NCBI RefSeq assembly: GCF_900116255.1
Contig: NZ_FPAI01000004.1
Coordinates: forward strand, 103,678-167,677
Direction of reading: 5' to 3'
Length of the DNA stretch: 64,000 bases
From: Halolactibacillus miurensis
GTDB lineage: Bacteria > Bacillota > Bacilli > Bacillales > Amphibacillaceae
In this document: positions 21,405-31,778 of the stretch, one piece after another
Layout of the letters: every line of letters begins with the position of its first letter
Position numbering within the stretch: position 1 is the stretch's first letter
Program-made: the position numbers and the translations under genes
The notes under the pieces: generated by a model
Databases searched by the model: none
What the model was told of the DNA's origin: nothing
The model's input: only the letters and a program-made list of their open reading frames with translations

Positions 21405-21448
21405 AGGGGATAGGGGTTTTTAATAAGAAACAATAGGAGGTGAACAGG

Positions 21449-21718
21449 ATGGCAATCACACAAGAACGTAAAAATGAACTTATTAACGAGTTCAAAACAC
21501 ACGAAAACGATACGGGATCTCCAGAGGTTCAAATCGCTGTCCTAACTGCAGAAATCAATAGCTTAAACGATCACTTACGTACACACAAAAAGGATCACCA
21601 CTCACGTCGTGGACTATTGAAAATGGTTGGGAAACGTCGTAACTTATTAACTTATCTACGTAACAAAGACGTTACACGTTACCGTCAACTAATTGAAAAA
21701 TTAGGTTTACGTCGATAG
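21449..21718 (+). CDS. rpsO: 30S ribosomal protein S15
   Basis: Ribosomal protein S15, 89 residues, standard length; binds the 16S three-way junction early in 30S assembly. The [29 protein letters not shown] and [12 protein letters not shown] blocks are typical. The start is the ATG at 21449; the GTG at 21440 is inside the AGGAGGTGA ribosome site. It has its own promoter, a structured leader and a strong terminator, so it can be transcribed as a single gene. Confidence 0.98.
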   Translation: MAITQERKNELINEFKTHENDTGSPEVQIAVLTAEINSLNDHLRTHKKDHHSRRGLLKMVGKRRNLLTYLRNKDVTRYRQLIEKLGLRR

Positions 21719-21722
21719 AAGC

Positions 21723-21750
21723 AAAAAGCGGGAATTTTTCCCGCTTTTTC
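21723..21750 (+). terminator. Terminator after rpsO
   Basis: Eleven-base stem AAAAAGCGGGA / TCCCGCTTTTT with a five-base loop, four bases after rpsO. Confidence 0.9.
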
Positions 21751-21798
21751 TATAGGTATAAAAAACTTAGCCACTACCCAGTTTAATACATAACAACC

Positions 21799-21860
21799 CT
21801 TGCGCTCGATTCTGATCAAAGATTATAGTGGACTGTAATTTTTGATCAGGATGGAGCAAG
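21799..21860 (+). ncRNA. Long hairpin in the pnp 5' leader
   Basis: A 17-pair stem with loop TGGA is formed by 21812-21828 and 21833-21849 (CTGATCAAA pairs with TTTGATCAG, then ATTATAG with CTGTAAT; two G-T pairs). A lower stem pairs the CTTG.GCTC side (about 21799-21807) with GAGC.AAG (about 21854-21860). It lies 76 bases before the pnp start. PNPase is known to control its own leader through a double-stranded RNA hairpin in E. coli; a similar role here is inferred. Confidence 0.6.
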
Positions 21861-21935
21861 TTGAAAACCAGATGCAATAGGATTGTTCATTAACCCCGGT
21901 GAGTGGTCATACTTAATAAAAGAGAGGGTTTTTAT

Positions 21936-24044
21936 ATGTCAAACAAACAAGTATTCAAAACAGAAATCGCTGGCAAACCATTTATCGTTGAAGTGGGTGA
22001 ATTAGCCAAACAAGCCAATGGCGCTTGTATGGTACACTACGGTGACACATCAGTATTAGCAACAGCAACAGGTTCTAAGGAACCAAAAGACCTACCATTC
22101 TTCCCGTTAACGGTGAACTATGAAGAACGTTTATACGCAGTAGGTAAAATTCCAGGTGGATTCATTAAACGTGAAGGTCGTCCAAGTGAACGTGCGATTT
22201 TAACATCACGCTTGATTGACCGTCCAATTCGTCCACTCTTCCCAGATGGCTACCGTAACGATGTTCAAGTCATTAGTATGGTGATGAGTGTGGACCAAGA
22301 TGCTCCTTCAGATATTGCCGCAATGATCGGTTCATCTGTTGCTTTAGGCGTCTCTGACATTCCATTTGACGGACCAATTGCCGGTGTGATTGTTGGCCGT
22401 GTCGATGGTGAGTTTGTCATCAACCCAACGGTTGAACAACGCGAAAAAAGTGACATTGATTTAACAGTTGCTGGTACGAAAGAGGCCATCAACATGGTTG
22501 AAGCTGGCGCAGATGAAGTGCCGGAAGAAGTGATGCTAGAAGCCATCATGTTCGGTCATGAAGAAATCAAACGTCTTGTCGCTTTCCAAGAAGACATCTA
22601 CGCCGCAATGGGTAAAGAAAAAATGGACGTTAAGTTATTTAATTTAGATGAAGTACTTCTTGCTGAATTAAACGAAACCGCGCGCCCTAAATTAAATGAA
22701 GCGATTCAGGTCATGGAAAAACATGCGCGTGAAGAAGCGATTCAAGCTGTGAAAACTGAGATTGTTGAATCTTTTGAAGCGAATGATGCTGATGAAGAGA
22801 CGATTAAAAAAGTCAAAGATATTTTAGATAAAATGGTAAAAGACGAAGTTCGTCGATTGATTACGCAAGAAAAAATCCGTCCAGATGGTCGTCGTCCGGA
22901 AGAAATCCGTCCGTTAACGTCACGGGTTAATCTCTTACCACGTACACACGGTTCTGGTTTGTTTACACGTGGTCAAACCCAAGCTTTAAGTGTGTGTACG
23001 CTAGGTGCGTTAGGTGATGTGCAAATTCTTGATGGATTAGACTTAGAAGAATCTAAACGTTTTATGCACCACTATAATTTCCCATCATTTAGTGTTGGGG
23101 AAACAGGCCCGATCCGTGGACCAGGTCGTCGTGAAATTGGTCACGGGGCACTAGGTGAACGTGCATTAGAAAAAGTCATTCCTGCTGAAGAAGACTTCCC
23201 ATACACGATTCGTTTAGTATCAGAAGTACTTGAATCGAATGGTTCAACATCACAAGCATCAATCTGTGCTTCAACACTTGCTATGATGGATGCGGGTGTC
23301 CCAATTAAAGCACCAGTTGCTGGTATTGCGATGGGTCTTGTGAAACAAGGTGACGATTACACTGTACTCAGTGATATTCAAGGGATGGAAGATTTCCTAG
23401 GCGATATGGACTTTAAAGTAGCGGGTACGGCTAAAGGTGTAACCGCGCTTCAAATGGACATTAAGATTGATGGTTTAAGCGGTGACATCTTAAAAGAAGC
23501 GTTAGAGCAAGCTAAAATCGGTCGGATGCATATTCTTTCACATATGTTAGAAGTCATCAATGAGCCGAAATCAGAGCTATCTGAGTATGCGCCTAAGATT
23601 ATGACGATGTATATTAAACCTGAAAAGATACGTGATGTGATTGGACCAAGTGGTAAGCAAATCAATCAAATCATTGATGAAACTGGCGTAAAAATTGATA
23701 TCGAACAAGATGGTAAAGTCTTTATCGCTTCAACAGATCAAGCGATGAATGAAAAAGCTAAAAAGTTAATTGAAGATATCGTACGTGAAGTTGAAGTCGG
23801 TGAAATGTATCTTGCGACCGTTAAACGTATAGAGAAATTCGGCGCTTTTGCTGAAATTTTCAAAGGTAAAGATGGTTTGATTCACATTTCTGAATTGCAA
23901 ATTGAACGAACAAACAATGTAGAAGATGTTGTAAAAGAAGGCGACCAAATCATGGTTAAAGTGAAAGAAATCGATCGTCAAGGCCGTGTGAACTTATCAC
24001 GTAAAGCTGTGCTTCTTGAAGAACAAGAAAAAAACAATAAATAA
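21936..24044 (+). CDS. pnp: Polynucleotide phosphorylase
   Basis: PNPase, 702 residues, the main 3'-5' phosphorolytic exoribonuclease of Firmicutes. Two RNase PH domains (about 10-210 and 310-540, the second with [15 protein letters not shown] and [16 protein letters not shown]), a KH domain ([16 protein letters not shown], about 560-575) and a C-terminal S1 domain. The start at 21936 follows AGAGAGGG; the upstream extension to 21903 lacks a ribosome site. It is preceded by a leader of roughly 150 nt with a long hairpin and followed by a strong terminator. Confidence 0.97.
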   Translation: MSNKQVFKTEIAGKPFIVEVGELAKQANGACMVHYGDTSVLATATGSKEPKDLPFFPLTVNYEERLYAVGKIPGGFIKREGRPSERAILTSRLIDRPIRPLFPDGYRNDVQVISMVMSVDQDAPSDIAAMIGSSVALGVSDIPFDGPIAGVIVGRVDGEFVINPTVEQREKSDIDLTVAGTKEAINMVEAGADEVPEEVMLEAIMFGHEEIKRLVAFQEDIYAAMGKEKMDVKLFNLDEVLLAELNETARPKLNEAIQVMEKHAREEAIQAVKTEIVESFEANDADEETIKKVKDILDKMVKDEVRRLITQEKIRPDGRRPEEIRPLTSRVNLLPRTHGSGLFTRGQTQALSVCTLGALGDVQILDGLDLEESKRFMHHYNFPSFSVGETGPIRGPGRREIGHGALGERALEKVIPAEEDFPYTIRLVSEVLESNGSTSQASICASTLAMMDAGVPIKAPVAGIAMGLVKQGDDYTVLSDIQGMEDFLGDMDFKVAGTAKGVTALQMDIKIDGLSGDILKEALEQAKIGRMHILSHMLEVINEPKSELSEYAPKIMTMYIKPEKIRDVIGPSGKQINQIIDETGVKIDIEQDGKVFIASTDQAMNEKAKKLIEDIVREVEVGEMYLATVKRIEKFGAFAEIFKGKDGLIHISELQIERTNNVEDVVKEGDQIMVKVKEIDRQGRVNLSRKAVLLEEQEKNNK

Positions 24045-24066
24045 TACTGTGTCAATCAGTGAATAG

Positions 24067-24098
24067 AAAAAAGAAGCCTTTGGGCTTCTTTTTTTTAG
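24067..24098 (+). terminator. Terminator after pnp
   Basis: Twelve-base stem AAAAAAGAAGCC / GGCTTCTTTTTT with a four-base loop and T run. Confidence 0.9.
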
Positions 24099-24205
24099 AC
24101 TAATATTCTGTAAAGTTGTTTGAATTAACGTTCGTTGTCATCACATACATACAAGAGGTTTGTCATATATATCTATCATCATTTGTTACGAAGGAGAGGA
24201 CGTCT

Positions 24206-24436
24206 ATGCGATTCGAATCATTAAAAGGGAAGGAATTTATTGAAGCTAATAAAGGAAAGCGTCTTGGATTTATTCAAGAACTAGACCTTGAGTTTAACTT
24301 AATGAATGGCGAGATTCAGCAGTTGGTGATTCCGAAATATTCGATGTTAGGTTTAAGAAAAGATGAGCAAAGTTTAATGTTATCATGGGAGAATATTAGA
24401 GTGATTGGGCAAGATATTATTTTAATTGAAAGATAA
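24206..24436 (+). CDS. ymxH: YlmC/YmxH family (PRC-barrel) sporulation protein
   Basis: A 76-residue protein with the PRC-barrel-like pattern of the YlmC/YmxH family (MRFESLKGKEFIEANKGKRLG). In B. subtilis ymxH lies directly upstream of dpaA and is annotated as sporulation-related; its molecular role is not known. The ORF extends to 24116, but ATG at 24206 with AAGGAGAGGA at 24191-24200 is clearly the start. The genes ylxY and mlpA, expected between pnp and this gene, are absent. Confidence 0.85.
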   Translation: MRFESLKGKEFIEANKGKRLGFIQELDLEFNLMNGEIQQLVIPKYSMLGLRKDEQSLMLSWENIRVIGQDIILIER

Positions 24437-24502
24437 AGCACGTGTGCTCGTTTACCACGTATACTGAATATATCACTATAATGATTAAGGGGGTGAAGGA
24501 AT

Positions 24503-25363
24503 ATGATAAAAAGAAAAATAGCCCTATTAGGCGGTGACCAGCGTTACTTAGCGTGTATGGAAAAATTGGCTGAAGTAGCTGATTTGTATCTTGTTGGATT
24601 TGATGCAATCTATCCGAATGAGAATGTGCCGCTTCATTTAATTCCTTTTGAGGAGTTAGACGCCGTCATTCTACCGATTACAGGCATTTCAAATGATGAT
24701 GAGATTATGGCTAGTTTCAGTCAAGATCGCCTCTATTTACCAAAAGATAGCTTTAAACGTATGAAACAAGGGGCGTTTGTTTTTACGGGTATTGCTTCTA
24801 AGCGCCTGCGTGAGTTGGCTGATGACTCTGAGGTGACTGTTATTGAAATATTTGCCAGAGATGATGTCGCTATTTATAACGCTGTGCCAACGGCTGAAGG
24901 CACTATTATGCTAGCAATCAAGCACATGAAAAAAACGCTGTACCAATCACGCGTCGTTTTATTAGGCTTCGGTCGTGTCGGTGACATTGTTGCTGATAGG
25001 TTTTTCAAGTTAGGAGCCGATGTGTTTGTTGGTGTAAGAAAACAAAAAGATATCGCAAAAGCAAATAGTTTGGGCTATCATGGCTTTCACTTAAAGGATC
25101 TTGATGCATATATTAAATCAACTGACCTTTTCATTAATACGATCCCTGCCATGATGTTAACATCTACAGTACTCGATCAGCTCACACGTGAACAACTCAT
25201 TATCGACTTGGCTTCCCTGCCAGGGGGCGTTGATTTTGATTATGCGAAAAAACGTGAATTACGTGTCATTCATGCTTTGGGCATACCGGCAAAGGTAGCA
25301 CCAAAAACAGCAGGGACGATTATTGCGACAGCGATTATTGAAGAGCTCAGTCAAAACGAATAG
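24503..25363 (+). CDS. dpaA: Dipicolinate synthase subunit A
   Basis: SpoVFA/DpaA, 286 residues, one of two subunits that make dipicolinic acid for the spore core from the lysine-pathway intermediate dihydrodipicolinate. The N-terminal family domain (KIALLGGDQRYLACMEKLA) is followed by a Rossmann NAD(P) fold with VVLLGFGRVGDIVADRF (about 150-166). GGGGTGAAGG precedes the start. The preceding 66 bases carry no clear sigma-A promoter; mother-cell sigma-K control is expected from B. subtilis, but no clean site could be picked. dpaB follows after 18 bases. Confidence 0.95.
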   Translation: MIKRKIALLGGDQRYLACMEKLAEVADLYLVGFDAIYPNENVPLHLIPFEELDAVILPITGISNDDEIMASFSQDRLYLPKDSFKRMKQGAFVFTGIASKRLRELADDSEVTVIEIFARDDVAIYNAVPTAEGTIMLAIKHMKKTLYQSRVVLLGFGRVGDIVADRFFKLGADVFVGVRKQKDIAKANSLGYHGFHLKDLDAYIKSTDLFINTIPAMMLTSTVLDQLTREQLIIDLASLPGGVDFDYAKKRELRVIHALGIPAKVAPKTAGTIIATAIIEELSQNE

Positions 25364-25381
25364 AAAGACGGGTGAGTATGT

Positions 25382-25966
25382 GTGGATAAAAAACGTATTG
25401 GCTTTGGGTTAACCGGGTCTTTTTGTACCGTTGACCAAGTAATACCGATGATTCAAGAGATTAAATCACTTGGTCATACCGTGATTCCTATTGTGTCACA
25501 TAACCTTCAAACAGTAGATACACGTTTTGGTTCAAGTGCACACTTTTTAGCAGAAATAGAAAAGTGTGCCGAATATAAGCCAGTCACCTCCATGGTAGAA
25601 GCTGAAGGTCTTGGACCAAGCACGCCTTTAGATGCACTGGTGATCGCGCCGATGACAGGAACTTCACTCAGTAAGTTTAGTCAAGGTATTAGCGATACGC
25701 CTGTATTATTTGCGGCTAAAGCCACATTAAGAAATAATAAACCGGTTGTCCTTGCCATTTCAACCAATGACGGACTTGGTCAAAACGGCGTTAACATTAT
25801 GTCATTATTAAAGACGAAACATATATATTTTGTACCATTTACACAAGACAATCCAGAAACAAAACCGAATTCCATTGTGAGTGAGTTTTCACTTATTAAA
25901 CCGACGTTGGAACATGCTTTAATGTCGAAACAACTCCAACCGGTGTTACATCAAAACACTAAATGA
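25382..25966 (+). CDS. dpaB: Dipicolinate synthase subunit B
   Basis: SpoVFB/DpaB, 194 residues, a flavoprotein-like (PpcD/Dfp superfamily) subunit of dipicolinate synthase. RIGFGLTGSFCTVDQVIP at the N-terminus, PMTGTSLSKFSQGISDTPV and AISTNDGLG are family blocks. The start is GTG at 25382; an ATG four bases upstream is out of frame and ends at once. It forms a two-gene unit with dpaA, which shows that the host makes, or recently made, dipicolinate-containing spores. Confidence 0.94.
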   Translation: MDKKRIGFGLTGSFCTVDQVIPMIQEIKSLGHTVIPIVSHNLQTVDTRFGSSAHFLAEIEKCAEYKPVTSMVEAEGLGPSTPLDALVIAPMTGTSLSKFSQGISDTPVLFAAKATLRNNKPVVLAISTNDGLGQNGVNIMSLLKTKHIYFVPFTQDNPETKPNSIVSEFSLIKPTLEHALMSKQLQPVLHQNTK

Positions 25967-26013
25967 TCTAATTTTCACAAATATCAAAAATCTATATATT
26001 TCATCGAATGATT

Positions 26014-26024
26014 TATGTTAAAAT
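26014..26024 (+). promoter_or_regulatory. Extended -10 promoter for asd-dapG
   Basis: TTATGTTAAAAT contains TGT directly before TAAAAT (26019-26024); no good -35 is seen. It lies 43 bases upstream of asd. Confidence 0.45.
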
Positions 26025-26066
26025 AGAGTTTAAAATTGAACTAGCTTGCAAGGGAGAGAATAAATT

Positions 26067-27110
26067 ATGTCAAATCAACAAACTTATAACGTCGCTGTCG
26101 TTGGAGCAACAGGTGCCGTTGGAAGAAAGATGTTAGAAACATTAGAAAAGCGCCAATTCCCAATCAATGAATTAAAACTGTTATCGTCAAAACGTTCAGC
26201 AGGTAAGACGTTAACCTATAATAATCAGACGTATACCGTTGAAGAAGCCACACCTGAATCATTCGAAGGAATCGATATCGCCCTATTTTCAGCTGGCGGT
26301 GGGGTTTCTAAAAAATTCGCACCGGAAGCAGTTAAACGTGGGGCTGTTGTCGTAGATAATACGAGTGCCTATAGAATGGATGGAAATGTTCCACTTGTTG
26401 TCCCAGAAGTTAATGAGGCAGATATTAAAGATCATAAAGGCATCATTGCGAATCCAAACTGTTCGACTATTCAAATGGTAGCGGCTCTTCAGCCGCTAAA
26501 AGCTAAATATGGTTTAAAACGCATTATCGTCTCAACCTATCAAGCCGTATCCGGTTCGGGGGCTGAAGCGATTGAAGAACTTAAAACACAAACAGAAGAC
26601 TTTTTAAACGGCGATGATATGAAAGCAGAATTACTACCGGTAAAAGGTGAAGACAAGCATTACCCAATTGCTTTTAATGCCTTGCCACAAATTGATGTCT
26701 TTACTGATAATGGTTACACCTTTGAAGAAATGAAAATGATCAATGAAACGAAAAAAATCATGCATGACGAGACGATCAATGTTGCAGCGACATGTGTTAG
26801 GTTACCGGTGTTCACTTCACATGCTGAAAGTGTCTACGTTGAATTAGACGATACACCTTCAGTTGAAGAGATTAAAACATTGCTCGCATCAAGTGATGGG
26901 GTGACATTACAAGACAAACCAGAAGAGCAAATCTATCCAACGCCACTTGCAGCGGCAGGACTGCCTGATGTCTTTGTTGGAAGAATCAGAAAAGATTTAA
27001 ATCAAGAAAATGGCTATCATATGTGGATTGTTTCTGATAACCTATTAAAAGGAGCGGCGTGGAATTCTGTTCAAATTGCAGAATCACTCGTCAAAAATCA
27101 TTGGTTATAA
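26067..27110 (+). CDS. asd: Aspartate-semialdehyde dehydrogenase
   Basis: Asd, 347 residues; NADPH-dependent reduction of aspartyl phosphate to the semialdehyde, on the route to lysine, threonine, methionine, cell-wall diaminopimelate and dipicolinate. N-terminal Rossmann motif [11 protein letters not shown]; the catalytic Cys132 is in NPNCSTIQ. Good AAGGGAGAG ribosome site. It is followed 14 bases later by dapG. Together with dpaAB this supplies precursors for spore dipicolinate. Confidence 0.96.
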   Translation: MSNQQTYNVAVVGATGAVGRKMLETLEKRQFPINELKLLSSKRSAGKTLTYNNQTYTVEEATPESFEGIDIALFSAGGGVSKKFAPEAVKRGAVVVDNTSAYRMDGNVPLVVPEVNEADIKDHKGIIANPNCSTIQMVAALQPLKAKYGLKRIIVSTYQAVSGSGAEAIEELKTQTEDFLNGDDMKAELLPVKGEDKHYPIAFNALPQIDVFTDNGYTFEEMKMINETKKIMHDETINVAATCVRLPVFTSHAESVYVELDDTPSVEEIKTLLASSDGVTLQDKPEEQIYPTPLAAAGLPDVFVGRIRKDLNQENGYHMWIVSDNLLKGAAWNSVQIAESLVKNHWL

Positions 27111-27124
27111 ATTAGAGGTGGCAT

Positions 27125-28357
27125 ATGAAAATCGTTGTTCAAAAATTTGGTGGAACATCTGTTAGAGATGAATCAGCCAGAACACAAGCTATTAAACACA
27201 TACAAGCGGCTAAAGATGAAGGGTATAAAGTCGTCGTCGTTGTCTCGGCAATGGGACGACTACCCGACCCTTATGCGACGGATGCGTTATTAACATTAGT
27301 GGATTATCCTAATCATGCGATTTCAAACCGCGAGTATGATTTACTGCTGTCATGTGGTGAAGTGTTATCAGCTGTTGTGTTCTCGAATCAATTAAAAAAA
27401 TCGGGCGTATCGTCAACGGCCTTAACTGGTGTACAAGCTGGTTTTATTACGACGAATGACTTTACCCAAGCGAAAATTGTGGAAATGGACACAACGCGCT
27501 TAGTCAGGGAATTAGAAACTGTTGATGTTGTTGTCGTTACTGGCTTTCAAGGACAAACAAGAGAAGGCGATATTACAACGCTTGGACGTGGTGGCAGTGA
27601 TACATCAGCGGCAGCGCTTGGTGCGAGCCTTAATGCTGACTATGTCGATATATTTACTGACGTTGATGGCATTAAGACAGCTGACCCGCGTATTGTACCG
27701 GGGGCAAGAACGCTTGATGTTGTCACATATAATGAAATCGTTAATTTAGCCTACCAAGGAGCTAAAGTCGTTCATCCACGTGCCGTTGAAATCGCCATGC
27801 AAGGGAAAGTACCTCTTCGTGTTCGCTCAACACATGCGACCGATGTTGGTACGCTTGTAACAGGTGCCATTGATCAGGCGCTTGGGCGTGATATTAATGA
27901 CCGGCTCATTACGGGTATTGCGCACATCACAGGTATTGCCCAAATTAAAATTGAAACCGATTCGGATATAGAGACGCTACATGCGGATGTATTCGGTGCT
28001 TTAGCAGATGCGGGTATTTCTGTTGACTTTATTAACATGTTTCCAGGAGGATTAAGATTTACTGTCCCTGATTTACTAAGTGATAAAGCGATTCACATCA
28101 TTCAAGCGCTTGGGTATTATCCTGTTAAAACCACTCATTGCGCAAAAGTCAGTGTGGTCGGAGCGGGGATGACAGGCGTACCTGGTGTGACGGCTCGGAT
28201 TGTGCGTAGTTTGAAAAAGAAGAAAATAGATATTTTACAATCAGCGGATAGCCATACGACCATTTGGGTACTCGTAAAGGAAAGTGATGTGTGTGAAGCG
28301 GTTAATGCTTTACACGATGCTTTTGAACTAACTGAAAAGTCTTGGTTACAACATTAA
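27125..28357 (+). CDS. dapG: Aspartokinase I (DapG type)
   Basis: Monofunctional aspartokinase, 410 residues; first step of the aspartate family. The N-terminal VQKFGGTSV kinase motif, LGRGGSDTSAAALGA and a C-terminal pair of ACT domains (from about 260) are present. The ACT region indicates allosteric control; DapG of B. subtilis responds to diaminopimelate, but the ligand cannot be read from sequence. In B. subtilis dapA, rnjB and tepA follow; here a terminator follows and then spoIIIE. Confidence 0.93.
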   Translation: MKIVVQKFGGTSVRDESARTQAIKHIQAAKDEGYKVVVVVSAMGRLPDPYATDALLTLVDYPNHAISNREYDLLLSCGEVLSAVVFSNQLKKSGVSSTALTGVQAGFITTNDFTQAKIVEMDTTRLVRELETVDVVVVTGFQGQTREGDITTLGRGGSDTSAAALGASLNADYVDIFTDVDGIKTADPRIVPGARTLDVVTYNEIVNLAYQGAKVVHPRAVEIAMQGKVPLRVRSTHATDVGTLVTGAIDQALGRDINDRLITGIAHITGIAQIKIETDSDIETLHADVFGALADAGISVDFINMFPGGLRFTVPDLLSDKAIHIIQALGYYPVKTTHCAKVSVVGAGMTGVPGVTARIVRSLKKKKIDILQSADSHTTIWVLVKESDVCEAVNALHDAFELTEKSWLQH

Positions 28358-28382
28358 AGCGAATCAATGGATTCGCTTTTTT
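28356..28382 (+). terminator. Terminator after dapG
   Basis: Ten-base stem AAAGCGAATC / GATTCGCTTT with a four-base loop and T run, starting at the dapG stop codon. Confidence 0.88.
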
Positions 28383-28504
28383 GTTAGTGAAAATCAATGA
28401 CATACGTGTCATAAGTGTTCCTGTATAGTTAGTGAAGATGCTTAATTTGTTAGACAGGTTATGAGAAAAATTATGCTATAATAGATGGGATGGGAGGGAA
28501 TACA

Positions 28505-30853
28505 ATGACAAAGAAAAAAACAAAATCAAAACGCAAATCAAAAACATCCAGAAAACCGATATCAGAAACGTTTAAATATGAATTATATGGTTTGAGCTTT
28601 ATTTTATTAGCTGTATTTGGAAGTGGCGCTTGGTCGTTAAGCGAAGGAATTATTCCGCTATTTTTAGTCACCAGTTTCCGCTTTTTATTCGGCTTTTGGT
28701 ACAGTCTGATCCCACTAAGTTTACTTGCTTTAGGTTTACATATGATGATCAAACAACGTTTTCCTGATATATTCTCCAGACGCTTTTTAGGTGTGTTTGT
28801 TTTTTTAACGTCACTTATGTTACTAACACATGCTATTCTTTACCGCGATTGGATTCTCACTAAAGACATATCAGTCATTGGTTATTCGTTTGATCAATTT
28901 AATGATTTTAGACTGGGTGGCATAACGAGCCAAAATCTTGGTGGTGGCATGGTAGGGGCCATCCTACTAAGTCTCACGTACAGATTATTATCGATCACCG
29001 GTTCACTTTTTTTAGCTGTCTTTTTATTAATTGTTTCACTTGTATTCATGTTCGATTTTTCATTAACGTCGTTTTTTGAGTATGTGATGAATAAAGGTTC
29101 AGCAGCGGTTAGTTTTCTAAAAGAAAAAAACAGTGCTTTTAAACAAAGGTCAAAAGAACAAACGCGAACGACAGCCGTCAAACAAACAAAACAAAAAAAA
29201 CAATCCGAATCAAAAGAAGATATAAAAGAACCCGTCATTGAAGACTTTACTGATGTTCATTATCATGACGATACGCTTGAATCACAAGGGACCTTTCCGT
29301 TTAAGGAAATAGATTCCTTAAACTCGACGCCTAAAGCTGACATTAATCGGCGGACTAAAGAAATGTCCGACCAAGTCGTCACAGAAGGAGAAACTGATCT
29401 TCACGTAGAGCCGATGACGGAGAAAGAAAATATGGACTATGTTCTACCACCCGTGACTTTACTAGAGGCACCGGTGCAGAAAAAGAAATCGCAAGAAAAA
29501 GGGAAAATTCAAGAGATTGTAAGGAAATTAGAAACCACCTTTGATTCTTTTGGAGTGAAAGCAAAAGTGACACGGGTTCACGTAGGACCGGCTGTCACGA
29601 AATATGAAGTGTATCCTGAGGCAGGGGTAAAGGTGAGTAAAATTGTGAATTTACATGATGACTTAGCACTTGCTCTAGCAGCAAAAGATATCCGCATAGA
29701 AGCACCGATACCTGGAAAATCAGCTGTTGGTATCGAAGTCCCGAATCAGGAAGTATCCATGGTGACCATGCGTGAAGTATTTGAAGCTAAGCAGTTACCT
29801 GATGAAGCCGTCTTATCCTTTATATTAGGTCGTGATATTTCAGGTGAAGCAGTCGTACACGAATTAAATAAAATGCCGCACTTACTCGTTGCCGGTGCAA
29901 CCGGGAGTGGGAAAAGTGTATGTATTAACGGGATTATTATTAGTATTTTAATGCGCGCAAAACCTCACCAAGTGAAATTAATGATGATTGATCCGAAAAA
30001 AGTGGAATTAAACGTCTATAACGGGATTCCACATTTACTAACGCCGGTTGTAACCGATCCGAAAAAAGCGGCACAGGCGCTTAAAAAGGTCGTAAGTGAA
30101 ATGGAACGTCGCTATGACTTGTTTTCTGATACGGGAAATAGAAATATAGAAGGTTACAACAACTATATTAAGAAACATAATCAAACAGTGGATACACCAG
30201 AAGATGAACAGCCACTCCTTCCTTATATTGTTGTCTTAGTCGATGAATTAGCTGATTTAATGATGGTGGCCTCTAATGAGGTAGAAGATGCCATTACCCG
30301 TCTTGCGCAAATGGCACGTGCTGCTGGGATTCATTTGATCATTGCGACACAGCGTCCAAGTGTGGATGTTATTACAGGTGTGATTAAGGCTAATATTCCT
30401 TCTCGGATTGCTTTTAGTGTGTCATCTCAAACAGACTCACGCACGATTTTAGATAGTGGTGGGGCAGAGAAATTGTTGGGACGAGGGGATATGTTGTTTA
30501 TGCCAGTCGGTGCGTCCAAACCAACCCGGATTCAAGGAGCATTTCTGTCAGATGAGGAAGTAGAAGCCGTTGTTGATTATTGTATTGAGCAACAAAAAGC
30601 AAACTACCAAGAAGAAATGATTCCAGATGAAGTGGATGACTCATCCAGTCATAGTGACGATGAACTATATCCAGAAGCCGTGCAATTAGTTGTAGAAATG
30701 CAGACGGCCAGTGTGTCTATGTTACAAAGAAGATTCCGTATTGGCTACAATCGTGCGGCGCGGTTAATTGATGAAATGGAGGCAAGCGGCATCGTGGGTC
30801 CTCATGAAGGATCAAAGCCGAGAGTGGTTCTTGTACAAGAGTTGTCAGACTAA
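28505..30853 (+). CDS. spoIIIE: DNA translocase SpoIIIE/FtsK
   Basis: Hexameric DNA pump of 782 residues. Four membrane segments in the first 190 residues, a variable charged linker (about 200-330), an alpha/beta motor domain with Walker A GATGSGKS at 464-471 and Walker [13 protein letters not shown], and a C-terminal winged-helix gamma domain that reads DNA polarity sequences (about 715-782). The start at 28505 is behind GGGAGGGA; an in-frame ATG at 28490 lies within that site. Context (just before the ymfC-type regulator) matches spoIIIE of B. subtilis, where it moves the chromosome into the forespore; an additional division-linked role is possible. Confidence 0.94.
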   Translation: MTKKKTKSKRKSKTSRKPISETFKYELYGLSFILLAVFGSGAWSLSEGIIPLFLVTSFRFLFGFWYSLIPLSLLALGLHMMIKQRFPDIFSRRFLGVFVFLTSLMLLTHAILYRDWILTKDISVIGYSFDQFNDFRLGGITSQNLGGGMVGAILLSLTYRLLSITGSLFLAVFLLIVSLVFMFDFSLTSFFEYVMNKGSAAVSFLKEKNSAFKQRSKEQTRTTAVKQTKQKKQSESKEDIKEPVIEDFTDVHYHDDTLESQGTFPFKEIDSLNSTPKADINRRTKEMSDQVVTEGETDLHVEPMTEKENMDYVLPPVTLLEAPVQKKKSQEKGKIQEIVRKLETTFDSFGVKAKVTRVHVGPAVTKYEVYPEAGVKVSKIVNLHDDLALALAAKDIRIEAPIPGKSAVGIEVPNQEVSMVTMREVFEAKQLPDEAVLSFILGRDISGEAVVHELNKMPHLLVAGATGSGKSVCINGIIISILMRAKPHQVKLMMIDPKKVELNVYNGIPHLLTPVVTDPKKAAQALKKVVSEMERRYDLFSDTGNRNIEGYNNYIKKHNQTVDTPEDEQPLLPYIVVLVDELADLMMVASNEVEDAITRLAQMARAAGIHLIIATQRPSVDVITGVIKANIPSRIAFSVSSQTDSRTILDSGGAEKLLGRGDMLFMPVGASKPTRIQGAFLSDEEVEAVVDYCIEQQKANYQEEMIPDEVDDSSSHSDDELYPEAVQLVVEMQTASVSMLQRRFRIGYNRAARLIDEMEASGIVGPHEGSKPRVVLVQELSD

Positions 30854-30921
30854 TTTCACAATTTCGATTAGTAGAAAAGATATCTTTTTCGCATTTTTGT
30901 GTTTATTTCTTATTGTTAAAG

Positions 30922-30930
30922 TGGTATATT
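30922..30930 (+). promoter_or_regulatory. Extended -10 promoter before the GntR gene
   Basis: TGGTATATT (TATATT at 30925-30930), 45 bases upstream of the gene; the -35 (TTTATT) is weak. Confidence 0.4.
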
Positions 30931-30974
30931 GTAAATGACCGATCATTTTGTTTTATGTTACTGGGGGATGAAAC

Positions 30975-31703
30975 ATGTCGAAAGATTATTTAGACAGTAA
31001 GGAATATAATGAAACGCTTTCAAAAATGCGAGAAGATATCGAAAACGATATCTATCCACCAAATGAAAGGTTGCATCCTCTGTATGAATTAGCAACAAAT
31101 TATCGTGTGTCACGAACAACAATGGAAGCGGTTATTGAACAATTAGTTGATGAGAATATGGTCACACGTCGATTAGGAAATGGCATCTTTGTTAATCCTA
31201 AACCGATCTATTCTTCAGGCATTGAGGAATTAGGAAGTGTGTCCGACATGATTAGACGTGCAGGTAAGAGACCGGGAACGCAATTTGTCGCTGCTGAGGT
31301 CGTTAGGCCGTCGGCCAGCGATTTAGCACATTTTAACTCGTTGGACGTCCAAGCATTAGCGAGAGTCGAACGCGTAAGAACAGCAGATGGTGAACCCGTG
31401 GTGTATTGTATCGATAAAGTTGATCATGATCTTGTACCGATTGGATTAATTCACTCACAAGACTCCATCTTCAAACTTATCGAAAATCATACAGGTAAGC
31501 GCATACATTATGCTGAGACATTCATTGAACCGATTGGTTTCCATGAAAGAATCTCAGCTATACTTCATTGCCGACCTGATCAAGCACTGCTCTTACTAAG
31601 ACAAATGCACTACACGAAAGATCATGAACCGATTCTTTACTCCGCTAATTATTTTAAAAGCGATGCTTTCCAATTTCATGTTGTGAGAAAGCGCATTGAT
31701 TGA
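30975..31703 (+). CDS. ymfC: GntR/HutC-family transcriptional regulator (YmfC-like)
   Basis: A 242-residue regulator with an N-terminal winged-helix GntR domain (about 8-75; LYELATNYRVSRTTMEAVIEQL) and a C-terminal UTRA ligand-binding domain (about 95-235). The position after spoIIIE matches B. subtilis ymfC. The next gene encodes a BMP-type nucleoside-binding lipoprotein, 75 bases downstream in the same direction, so it may regulate the importer. Ligand and operator are unknown. Confidence 0.85.
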   Translation: MSKDYLDSKEYNETLSKMREDIENDIYPPNERLHPLYELATNYRVSRTTMEAVIEQLVDENMVTRRLGNGIFVNPKPIYSSGIEELGSVSDMIRRAGKRPGTQFVAAEVVRPSASDLAHFNSLDVQALARVERVRTADGEPVVYCIDKVDHDLVPIGLIHSQDSIFKLIENHTGKRIHYAETFIEPIGFHERISAILHCRPDQALLLLRQMHYTKDHEPILYSANYFKSDAFQFHVVRKRID

Positions 31704-31778
31704 GTTGCCTTTTGCAGAACTTAGTAACAATTTAAAACAATACAGGTCAAAATTTAACCATAAAATGGGGGTAACAAA

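Noticed and set aside
31704..31778. A purine riboswitch before the nucleoside-binding lipoprotein gene
   Set aside because: The 75-base gap is too short and lacks the three-helix purine aptamer layout and its conserved loop bases.
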